Part shown: one piece after another, positions 11,030-23,265 of the stretch
Numbering within the stretch: the stretch's first letter is position 1
How the letters are laid out: each line of letters begins with the position of its first letter
DNA from: Branchiostoma floridae
Taxonomy: Eukaryota > Chordata > Leptocardii > Amphioxiformes > Branchiostomatidae
Reading direction: 5' to 3'
Length of the DNA: 64,000 nucleotides
Assembly: GCF_000003815.2 (NCBI RefSeq)
Contig: NC_049987.1
Location: 6,441,781-6,505,780 of the forward strand
Translations under genes and position numbers: made by a program
The notes under the pieces: model-generated
The model's input: the letters and a program-made list of their open reading frames with translations, nothing else
What the model was told of the DNA's origin: nothing
Database searches by the model: none

Positions 11030-14000
11030 TGTGTCAGATCCAACCGCTTGTTTCCTACTGAAGCGTACATATCGGATATTGCTAGTCTCTACCAGACTCC
11101 AGCCAGGCCGAATAGTAATTTGGTACTTTTGCCAAGTTAGGAATGAAAGCATTGTAAGAGTTAATTGGCCGCGTGATAACTGGATAGACTACAAAAGTCT
11201 GACAGAAATCCCATGGCAACTTATTTGTCCCTGTTTGGCCAGCTGACACGTAGGCTTGAAGACTATGGTATTGCATGGTTGATAGAAAACAGTACTCTTG
11301 AGGTATCAGGTACATTGATATCTAAAACCATCCAACATCTAAAACCTGTGAATGGAAGCTTAATCCTACCCACCTTTAATATAGAACTTGTAAAGCTTTG
11401 TGACTAAACGTGCCTGCAATTAGAATAGAGAGAGAGAGTAAAGAGGCAGTGCCTAATGTAAACGTTGGCCTAGGCGTAGGAGAGGCGATGAAGTATGAAA
11501 CAGTGGAAGCAATATATAGATATGAACATTGTCGATATAAGTCGAAACAAGAAAACTTTTCAAAGCGGTAGAGCCATTTAAACACATGTGACCAACGATC
11601 AAGACCATTACGTGAACGTTTATAACCTTAGGCAAGCGGTATAAAGAAGCAGCCACCTACTTACTGAGAAGGCTGACTAACCTACCACGACCAAAGAGCT
11701 TGTACATAGACAAGAAATAAACAGATCTGCGAGCTTTTGATATCAAGAGGACAAACGTAAAAACAAATCGAATACTCACTACAGTTATCCTACCATGTCC
11801 AAAAGGTCCATGTCCAAGTCTTATGCAGCTTCCATAAATGACGAAAGCACAAGAGCTTATTGTGTAATGAAGGCTTTAGTTGCATAAAACAACCCTTCGC
11901 AAGTCCTTAAACCTTACAATCTGGGTTTGCCCGTGCCAAATGTAAGAGAAAACTAGGGATCAATAATATGATCTTATTGTAGATGTAGTGCAATTGCATT
12001 AGTCCTTATCGTCGAAAATGTCTATGACAACGCTGAAATGCACCTTAAGCAAACTGAAGTATAGCTGCAAAGCACTAACCGCATGAAACAGAAAATAAGT
12101 CTGTTCTATCAGACGACAACCATGAAAAGTGCCCTTACGCTCATTTGAACTTCAACTTAATGAGACTAAGTCGTTTACAAATACCTTGCGTTGTTCAACA
12201 TGTACAATAATATACAGTAGTACAATTGTCCATATCTACAGAAATATGCAAATTATGTGTTAAGCTACTGTTATCAGTGCTTTACACAAAGGCACCGAAA
12301 ACAGACGGTAGGAGACCAAAAAATTGATGATACAGCGAATAGTATTCAGGAAGCGTTTTCAGCAAATATCAACTTTCCGCTCAGGATCATACAATCCAAG
12401 GCTGGACGAAAATATAAAGACTTGCTCAGTCTAACATTGATAATGTCGGCTGATAAACTCTCCCATTCAGGGACCTAAGAAAGACATTCGAATTATCTAG
12501 TTTCATAACATATAGGTTAATAAAGCCAACGAATGTATGTTAAACTACCTTCTCAACTAAACTCAATTGGATACAACGAAAACGGTACATACCTCGAAAC
12601 TGCAATGTCTTCGTAGATGTCCTCGTCATCAATGCCGCGTGAAAGCTGCCACCAAGGCAGATCGCAATCGCTGTAACTGTCTTTTGTCCACTGTACGACG
12701 GTATATCCTGCTGTAGCTCATCTCCATCAAGTATAAGTCCTGGTGGATCCCAAATATTCTGCCATCCTGCATGGGCGTATCATGGACGTTAAAATCGACC
12801 ATCAGATAATAAGCCAGTTCTTGATAGCCAAGAAAGGCAACTTGTCGACGTCACATAATGGTCATCAGCATATGTCTTAATGGCTATTGGGTTACAAATA
12901 GACATTTTTAGGTCACAAAGTATGCCTACATCAGCTATAAACGACCTAGAAGGACACAAGCTTAAAATCATTGACACGCGCATTACCTTGAACTCCTGAC
13001 ATTCATTACTTCTAACCATTCTGTTTGAAAGCGTAGCAATTACTTGTTATTGTAGTCATCGGAGAATATAGAAGCTATAAGAGGGCAACGGAATAGTAAG
13101 TATGAATAACCAGCTGCAGAGAAGGGATATAGTTGAGAAAACAAAACGATTCACCAAAGACTAGTATAGGGAAGGCTCATGAAACAAAATGAAAAAAAGT
13201 CACCATTCATCATCTCTTCAACTTTCATTAAATGTGGATATGTATCGCTCTGCCTGATGTTGCAAAAGTATTGGTAAGTCTTGTTTTGATTTTCTTTTAT
13301 CACAATTAATGCTGTTAGACACGAAATAAAGTCCATGTGCAACAACATAATGACACCATTTTTGGAGAACCTAAAAAAGTTTTCGTCTAAATCTAGCATT
13401 GAATTTGGTCTAGCTATGCAAAAACGTGTTACCTGTCACTCACGCAGTGTCAGTTACAAATGATCAGCAAATACCAGCATCCACCAATCACGCCTCACTT
13501 CTCTATTTTCGGGACGATAACTTTGATGGATTTAAGAAATAAGGCAACTGCGATATTCCATCTTATACCTTTTTTTCTTGTAACAATAATTTGTTGGCTC
13601 CTTTGCACGAAAACTCGCATGGTAGGATAACATACTTTAGCGCACATTAAAACTTTCCATGACAGTGGCTGCGAGACAAGGTGACACATTGATCAACGTT
13701 ATTCGTATGTTTTAAAACTATAGCGCAAGGCGGGAAGAAAAGTAAACAACATATAATCAACCTACAATTGCAAAGTTAAGAAATACAGATGGTTGTTCCT
13801 TGCATTTATGTCTACAGCTGAAGAACGATCTCTACCCGCCATCGCATCTGTCTTAAACGGAAAAGTTATAAATAAACGTGACATAAGCAAGGGCGTTGTA
13901 TCATATTATTTGTAAACTTACAACAACCTCTTAAGATTTTTGTACTTACAACGGCTTTTTGGTATAAACTCGTCTCATCTTTAAACTTCGCTGTGATTCT

Positions 14001-14674
14001 CACGGATGATAATGAAAGAGAAAAGTCAAGTGCGGATGGAAGTCAGAGAGAAGAGGGGCTTGACGCGCTCCTACTCCATACCCTGTGAGATATGCGAGGA
14101 CTGGGTAGAAAAGAATGCGATGTATTTGTCTTGACAGAAAAATGCGATATATGTTTTCCTGGCCGACTTGTATGTTGTTCTTGCCTTACTGGATGTTTTT
14201 TCTAGCCGGCTATTTTTGAGGGTATGTGCATTTCTGGCGACTCACTTTTGATGGAAATCTGTCAGCTGCAGAAGTGATCAGTACACTTCACACATCACGT
14301 CTTCCTGGAGCTCGTTGGTGAAAGTTGTCTGTACACTTAAGTTAGATATAACCTTTTAGACACTCATTCACTTTCCCTTGTCACAAAGTAAAAAGGTTAC
14401 ATTAGTTTTTTAAAAATGTCTTTCTTTGAAAATGGAAGCGATTTTAGTCGCCATCAGTAGTTACCTTGGTTTAGGCAAAACGCAACTTGACTTTCGATAA
14501 CGAAACACAAACAATGAACATCACAGAATATGAAGTCTGAATATCTTAAACACACTTTTTTGTCAGTTATTGTAAAAGAAAGCAAATCCCCCTCGTTTCC
14601 TTTTTCTAATGCTTCAGCAGAACTGTATACTCTACACCTGTTACTCTGCGTCATCTGCCGTCAAAATCTGAGGT
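11030..14674. other. MHC-1/MHC-2 intergenic spacer, no gene seen
   Basis: No open frame over about 90 codons, no domain signature, and no RNA gene that I can recognise. It shares no obvious similarity with the other two spacers beyond the poly(A) block to its left. A short GA repeat lies near 11428. A small hairpin-like AGTCT-CTACC-AGACT lies near 11083-11097. The base composition is AT-rich with many short homopolymers. Confidence 0.6.
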
Positions 14675-14831
14675 CCAATGGCAATTCTGTGTTGTACGCT
14701 ATCCATCAATCAGGAGGCGAGACGTGGAACATTAGCATTGGCCTTGCAGAATACCATGAATGCGATTACTTCACGCCGTTATAAACGCCCCCAACTCTCT
14801 AGTTTCTACTCCGACAGCTTCTGATCGAAAG
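14675..14831 (+). promoter_or_regulatory. Core promoter and leader exon of MHC-2
   Basis: CCAAT at 14675-14679, TATAAA at 14780-14785 followed by a GC-rich stretch, then the sequence CTACTCCGACAGC shared with MHC-3 and MHC-4. This ends in CGAAAG followed by a GTAGAG splice donor at 14832. The start site is expected near 14810, giving a leader exon of only about 20-25 nt. A pyrimidine-rich acceptor ending at 15237 would join it to the exon with the start codon. Confidence 0.65.
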
Positions 14832-15299
14832 GTAGAGATCACGCTATCTTTCCATGTAGATGCTTTGGATTCTAGGATAGAGAATTCTTTGTTTGCTTTT
14901 ACCACCAGCCTATATTCTCTTCTCAAAGCCATGGTTATTCTATGTATGTGACATAGTTGTTAAAGGAATTACGTTTCAGTTTATTTTGCAAAACGTAAGT
15001 AGTTATAACTGATAGCATACTTTGTGAAGGGAAAGGGGACAAGAAGGGCGGTAGGCTGACTCAAAGCTTTGTGGAGATAGGAAAAGGCCTCCAGACTTAA
15101 GCGCTGTGTGAGAACTTTTGTTTCTATACAAAGTTACCTAATGATTTTGAATATCGTTGTTATGAAATTCATGATCGATTTTTTTTTCGTCCTGTAGCTG
15201 TAGCTCGTCGGACTCATCTTCTGTCTCTCCCGTTCAGCAGCCCAGTCGGCGTGCCACTCCTTCCTTCTGTGTCTGTAGCCAAGAGGAACCTGAGCCAAG

Positions 15300-18200
15300 A
15301 TGCCGCCCAAGCAGGACAAGATTTCCGACGACCCTCGGGTCTACATCTTCGGTGACACCAAGTTGCTGATGGAGCTCCGCTCCGCGCCTTTCGACCCCAA
15401 GAAGAACGTCTGGGCTCCCGATGACAAGGAGGTGTTCATCGCTGTGGAGATCAAGGAGGAGAAGGGCGACAAGTGCACGGTCCAGCTGCCTAAGGGCCAA
15501 GTAAGTATAGGCTCCCTACCAAGGTCATTGATACGGTCAATAATGCAGCTAAATCAACATCTATGAACTTGGACTTGCGGAATACGGCTTTTGGGGCTCA
15601 TATGGCATATAACTCCGAGAAACTATAAGCTTTTTGATTGCATAGCAGACAGAGTCCACTTGTCTTCAGCTCCTTGCAACAACATCGAAGAAAAAGTAAC
15701 TATTTTAACATTTGTAGGCTGAAGGTAGCAACATTGCAGTAAAGACATGTCCACATACCACAAATATTGCTGGTCAGATCAGGTTCAGTATTTCCGCTGA
15801 GGTCCGAATAACCATTGACCCCAAAATAGCGGGAAGTGACCCGATAGCCAGCGGGGCATGTAACTGCTCAACTGTCTTTAGCACCATCAAATAAAGACTC
15901 CCACTCTATCAAAAAATAAAGCAGAAATGAATTCGTAAGTCCAGTATACTGAAAAGTTTAAACTCTAAATTTACCTTATCATTCTATGTGTCGGAACCAT
16001 GGAGAATATTAAAGGTAAATCTCATTGGAAAATTAAAGCACGACTTGAATCAATCTAGTTGCTTTACTTTTATACTTACTTAGTCGCTTGCTTCTGTCGA
16101 TATCTCTTGACAATCAACGGGTCTACATAAACTAAACACATCTTACTTTGTCTTTATCCGACAGACCAAGGATTTCCCCAAGGACAAGCTTGTCATGATG
16201 AACCCCTCCAAGTTCGTCTGCTGCGAGGACATGGCCAACATGACCTACCTGAACGACGCCTCTGTGCTGGCGACCCTCAGGGACCGCTATGCCAATGGCA
16301 TGATCTACGTAAGTGGTAACTTTAAACCCAAAGTTTTGAGCAATCCAAAGTTCGACTTATCAAAAAGAATCGCCATTTGATTTGTTTGCTTTATTTTTCA
16401 TTTGACGACTTGAGAGCAATCACTGATGTTGACGAGAATGTTCAAATACATCTATTATCGAAGAATGATCATGAGAAACCATCAGAAATGTATAAAACCA
16501 AGAAAAACCATCAGAAATGTATAAAATAACTGTCGCGTGAGTATATTTCACGTGTGAAGCATCTCGTAAAGACCTCTTCTGAACTGACACTTCAAAGGTT
16601 GCCATTGGTCCACACTTAGCAGCCAGACGAAAGGGCGATGAGATTATGGACGATGGAATACCCTCTAGGGCGACTGCACCTCATGACGTCTTCGGAAAGA
16701 TCTATTTGATAAAGTCATAAATAGACAGCAACTTGTACCTCTCTCTTAAAAAATACAGACATGAATAAACAACAATTTGTGGGATATTTAACTTAACTAC
16801 AACAAAGGAAGAAATACAACTTCAACGTGGATTTTAGTTGAATTTCCGTCGTCAAATTACTTCCGTGCGAAGGCAATGTGTAAAAAAATATTTCTGCCAG
16901 CACTGGATTCCGAAAGTGACAAATTGCTTCAATGTTGGCTTTTTTTGTTGCAATGCGATCGCGTTTGAAACATCAGTGAAATGAGAATAAAGTAACTAAG
17001 TGACACGTGCATTGGCATGGATCAGACTTCATGTGAAGTAATTTGCACATGTATTGCTTGAATGTTCCATTGTATTAAAGGTCACAAAGACATCCCCTTC
17101 ATGTAACTAATGGTCATGTTATCTACCTGGAAATAACAATTTTCTTTGCTGTTGCCGCTTCCCCTATTACAGACCTACTCTGGATTGTTCTGCGTCGTGA
17201 TCAACCCCTTCAGGCGCCTCCCCCTCTACACAGAGGAGGTTGTGGGCATGTACCGTGGCAAGAGGCGTCAGGAGATGCCGCCTCACTTGTTCTCTGTGGC
17301 TGACAACGCCTACCAGAACATGTTGGTCGGTAAGTGAAACCGAATTGTGTTCTTGGAAACAAATGCAAACTCAAATTACAACAATAAGCAAAAATAATGC
17401 TCTATGCACCGTGTAACTTGTAATATAATATAACCGTAATCATTTCCTTTCTTTCTCTTTGCAGACAAGGTGAACCAGTCTATGTTGATCACGTAAGTAA
17501 GGCTCCTTATCATACTTCATTTTATTCTGTATCATCCCGAAAACTGGCAAGACACCATATCTGTGATAAGATACACTTGTTGCAAGTACTAATTATCTAC
17601 TTTACTATTTGACCACAGCGGCGAGTCTGGTGCTGGTAAGACTGAGAACACGAAGAAGGTTATCTCCTACTTCGCCCTGGTCGCTGCCATTGGTGGTCCC
17701 AAGAAGGCTGAAGATGAGAAGAAGATCACCCTTGAGGACCAGATCGTGCAGACTAACCCCGTTCTGGAGTCCTTCGGTAATGCCAAGACCGTCAGGAACA
17801 ACAACTCCTCCCGTTTCGTAAGAAATGCTTCATCCTTTTCTTCCCAATTTTTTCATACTTAAACTTGCCATTGTCTCGGGTCGATATCGCATTAAAACAA
17901 AACAAAAGAACTGCAAATGTAACAAAAGCTTTATCCTCCAGGGTAAATTCATCAGGATCCACTTCAACACAAAGGGCAAGTTGGCTGGTGCCGACATCGA
18001 GTCTTGTGAGTATTCAATTGAATATCATCATAGACATCAAAGCGTCACTTCCAAATAAATATCTGTGATATAATGAACTCATTCATCTACCCTGTATTGC
18101 TTTATTCCTCAAATACTTATATGGCGTCGTGTAACGATCAGCAACTGTTGTTTCACCCAGATCTGTTGGAGAAGGTGCGTGTGATTGAGCAGCTGCCTGG

Positions 18201-21200
18201 TATGGAGCGTGGCTACCACATCTTCTACCAGCTGCTGTCAAGTGGCTTGAAAGAAGTCACAAGTAAGTGGGCATGTGGCAATAAACCTTTTCAAAGTGTC
18301 AACATATACGACTGAAAGATGAAAGCGATGACCATTATTCGTTCATTCCATTGTCACTGCATATGACACCATGAAGTTTCAAGCGGATATTGGAATGGAT
18401 GATCCTAACGTATTCTGAATTCCGGGGTGTTCTGGAAGCAGTCAAATATAAAAAATGCCCTCTTCCAGAGTAGCTATGCGTTTATGATACCAACCATCAC
18501 ATGGACAATAATGCACTAAACCTATCATCATAATCACTACTACATGTATACGAGTATACCGAACTAGAAGGTTGTGAACTGTTTGTATTGAATTTTCACA
18601 GAGATGCTCATGGTCAGCGACGATGCTCACGAGTATCGCTTCTTGGAAAAGGGCGAGAAGACCATTAAGAACGTGGACGACAAGGAGGAGATGGTGTTGA
18701 CGGACGAGGCCTTCGATGTCCTGGGCTTCACCCAAGATGAGAAGACGAACATCTACAAACTCACGGGAGGTCTGTGCCACTTCGGTAACATGAAGTTCAA
18801 GGCCAAGCCCAGGGAGGAGCAGGCAGAAATGGACGGCACCGAGGGTGAGTTTCAGTCTAAGTATAAAGTCGTAACTCCATGAACATGTAATAAAATACCA
18901 CCTGATACGAACAGGCAAAGGTATTGATACAAAGATAATCTGCTGATCGAGTGTTTTTTTTCTGATCTTGGTTACGTGTCTTGCATGTTGTACTGCATAG
19001 TGAACTCATGGTGATTTCAATCATTTTGCAGCCTGCGACAAGTTCTCTTTCCTGTACGGCCTCAACAGTGGTGAGCTGCAGAAGGGTCTGCTCAAGCCCA
19101 GGGTAAAAGTCGGCAACGAGTGGGTGGCAAAGGGCCAGAACTGCAACCAGTGCATCTACGCCGTCGGTGCCCTTGCTAAGGGTGTGTTCGACAGGCTCTT
19201 CAAGTTCCTGGTCAAGCGTTGTAACGACACCCTGGACACGAAGATGAAGAGGGATAACTTCATTGGTGTGCTGGATATTGCCGGCTTCGAGATCTTTGAC
19301 GTAAGTTCATATGGACATAAGATTTTGTGACGTAGACCTTCTTGGAATTATGCATTTCAAATCAATTACATCGTGGATATAACTTAAAACGCAAAATGGT
19401 CATAGCAGATTTTAAGGTCATGTCATTCTATTTCCATAGTTCAACAGCTTTGATCAGCTTTGCATCAACTACACCAACGAGAAGCTGCAGCAGTTCTTCA
19501 ACCACCACATGTTCGTGGAAGAGCAGGATGAGTACAAAAGGGAGGGAATCGAATGGGAGACCATTGACTTCGGTATGGACTTGGCCAAGACTCTCGCCCT
19601 GATCGAGAAGGTGAGTAGAAGGTGTATTTAAGGGACACCATGTATTTAACTGAATGAAGTCATTCATGTTCTCGCTGTGCGTGTTACAACTAACATCTGA
19701 CACCTATATTGCTCGTGTTATCAGCCCCTGGGTATCCTGGCCATTCTGGAGGAGCAGACTATGTTCCCCAAGTCCAGCGACAAGACCTTCATCGACAAGC
19801 TGAAGGACCAGCACTTGGGCAAGCATCCTAGCTTTCTGAAGCCGAAGAAGCCCAAGATCCCCAAGTACGAGGGTCACTTCGATCTGGCTCACTACGCCGG
19901 TAACGTTACCTACAACATCTGCGGCTGGCTGGAGAAGAACAAGGACCCCATGAACGAGACTGTGGTCGGCTGCTTCAAGAGGGCCACAAATGAGCTCCTG
20001 AAGGATCTCTATGCAGACTTCATGACTGCAGAGGATCAAGGTTAGTGCGTTCTTTCTACAAAAAGTACAATGGAAGGTTTGTGTGATAAGATTAGCTGCA
20101 CCCCTCGAATCTTATCACACAACAGTTAAGCCCTGGTGAACGTGAGCTTTCAGTGCCACACATTTTACAATTCATTTATAACGGTTATTTTTCCTTAATA
20201 CATTTGTTAAAAGTTTTATTGAAACGCTACAATCACGCCGACTAGTTTTAACCTAACAACGGTGCGGGCATGATTCTATCCGTCGAAGACATCGGGATTT
20301 TAACACAAGGTGAAACCCCAAACCAAGTCTTCTAATCAGCGCATTGGTAATCAATCCTTGTAGTATTGAACATCTGACGTCGGAACGGTAACTCATTCAC
20401 GCTTTTCTACCCTCCTAGCTGCTGCCCAGAAGAAGGGTGGTGGTGGTGGCAAAGGAAAGAAGGGTGGAGCATTCCAGACCGCCTCTGCAACCCACAGGGT
20501 ACATACAATATATGCCTCGTCATAAGAAAATAACATAAACATGAAATACCGAGATTGCATACACAACATGTCCGTAAATTCTATCAGCCTTGTTCAAACT
20601 TTCGCCATATCCCTTTTATTATGCTATGTGATGTTCTACGGTGTAGATAGTTAACTACATCTTACGTCTTTCTTACGAAAGTCGCTGTCGTTCTATTTTG
20701 ACAAGATTGTTTTGTATGTTTCATTTGTACAATCGTGTTATACTACCACTTTGTATGATACGTCTGACAACACCAAGTAACGTTTAAAAGGGACTAAAGC
20801 TGTTTTCCGTTTCCTTGGCTACAGGAGCAGCTGGCTAGGCTGATGGCCACTCTGCACACCACATACCCCCACTTCGTGCGTTGTCTGATCCCCAACGAGT
20901 TGAAGACGGCAGGCATTCTGGACAACCCGTTGGTTATGCACCAGCTGACTTGTAACGGTGTACTCGAGGGTATCCGTATCTGTCAGAAGGGCTTCCCCAA
21001 CAAGATGGTCTTCAGGTACGGCTTCTTTTCTCCATTATTTTGCTAATTTAGCCACTGTAGAGTTTACATGAAACCATTGATCACAGCTTCACTTGTGAAA
21101 GAGAATATTTATACTTTGAATTCTACCAAACAACAACAACACCACCAATAATTTCCATCACAGGGAGTTCAGGCAGCGCTACAAGCCCGTCGACCCAGTC

Positions 21201-23232
21201 CTGGCGAAGGAAATTGAGGACGACCGTGAGTGCTGTGTCAAGCTCTTGGAAAAGTCCGGTTTGGCAAGTAATCAGTACGGTGTTGGTACAACCAAGATTT
21301 TCTTCAAGGCCGGCCAAGTCGCCCACCTTGAGGACATCCGTGACGCCAAGCTGGCTGTCATCATTACTGTCATTCAGCAGCGTCTCCGAGGAAAGCTTCA
21401 GCGCCGTGCGTACGAAGTACTCAAGGAGCAGAGGTAAACAAAAATACTTTAGAATACACGATACACCAAACACCATCATTTCACAGACAATCACGCTAGA
21501 CAAACCCGCCCCATCCATTTGACAAGGCATGATGTCAATGTAACACGTAGATCCGGCTACAGAAAAACGCGAACCCGAGAATTATCATCATTTATGCGCC
21601 GGTGAAAAACGGTCCTGTTTTAAAAACCATACTTACGAGACCAATGGCAGTGCAAGATTATGTTACACGGGGACTAAAAAAACCTTCAACATTCAAGCCG
21701 TTAACAAGACAGGTTTAATACCCATTAGTAAATAGTCTCCCAAACTATCCTTATGATTTCCGAGGCAACTTGCCTTCCGGCTCAATGTTTTCTCACAAAT
21801 ATACATTATCGTAGGGCTGCCCTGAAGATGTTGCAGCGTAACGTCCGTAACTGGATGACCCTGCGCAACTGGGACTGGTGGAAGCTGTTCTGCACCATCA
21901 AGCCTCTGCTGTCTCAGTCCCGGGCAGATGAGGAGCTCCGTGCTAAGGAGGAGGAACTGACCGAGCTTAAGGAGGAAGTGGAGAGGGAGGAGACCACTAT
22001 GGCCGAAATCCAGCAGAAGCTGACTGTGGTCGAGCAGGAAAAGAATGAACTCGCTGCTCAACTGTCTTCTGTAAGTATCGACACATCTTACCAATTCAAA
22101 TTGTACTAGCACCGAAGCTAGGGGCTAAGAAGATAACCAATATCATGCTAATGTTACGAATTGGTAACGTTTGAAATACGAAATACGTAAAATAATTGCC
22201 TTTTTTCGACTGGAGCAGTCATTGATGGCGAACGTAGTAGTAGGTTTGATAACAAAATTGCAACAAATCTATCTGATGTACTTCGATTCACAGGAACAAA
22301 CCAACACTGGTGACATCGCCGACAGGGCTGAGAACCTCATCAGGAACAAGGCGGACATGGAGCAGAAGATTATTGACTACAAGACACTCCTTCAAGACGA
22401 AGAAGCTAAGAATTCTACACTCAGTGCTGGAAAGCGTAAGGTAAACATTACTTTACCTATCAATGGCTTTAATGGCTGGAAATATCATTGAGAATTGTAC
22501 GACAATATTAAAAAGATAGATGTTCTGTATCTTGTGAAAATCTTGCTTCTCATACGACTTTCCTCATTAACGTATCGTTCATCGGATAGATTGAAGGAGA
22601 GGTGGACAACCTGAAGAAGGACCTGGAGGAGCTGGAGAAGACTCTGCAGAAGGTGGAGAAGGAGACACGCGGTGTGGAGAACAGGGTTCGCACCACCTCT
22701 GAGGAGCTGGCAGCCCAGGAGGATCAGATCGCCAAGCTGTCCAAGGAGAAGGCTAAGCTGGAACAGCTCAATGCTGTACGTAAAACTTTCTACAGATTCT
22801 CCATATGTTCTCATTACAAGTCTACTTACCAAAGCATTCATTACATGCCTACTTACCAAAGCACGACTATGGCAAACTCTGATCACAGAATGCTACAGTT
22901 TTGTAGTTCATAACGGTCCACGATTTACGCCCACGTTTCCTTTAAGACATCTGCGAATACTCATTTTGTTTATTTGAAATGAATGCAGACAACCTTGGAA
23001 GACCTGCAGAAGGAGGAAGACAAGGTCAACAACCTCAGCAAGCTCAAGGCCAAGCTCGAGCAGCAACTGGATGACGTAAGTAATGCTTTGGTTTATTTAA
23101 ATCAGAAATATTGATATTACTGTACCATAAGCTGATACATTCATTCCTTCATGTCTTAGCCAAAAGATAAAACAATGACCGAATTTTTTTTCGAACTGAG
23201 ACCTTATCTACCCCTTCTTAACGCTTTCTCTT

Positions 23233-23265
<33 letters not shown>

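Noticed and set aside
16476-16526. Direct repeat of 22 bp (period 29) in MHC-2 intron 2, considered as a CRISPR-like or satellite array
   Set aside because: Only two units, in an intron of an animal gene; simple slippage explains it.
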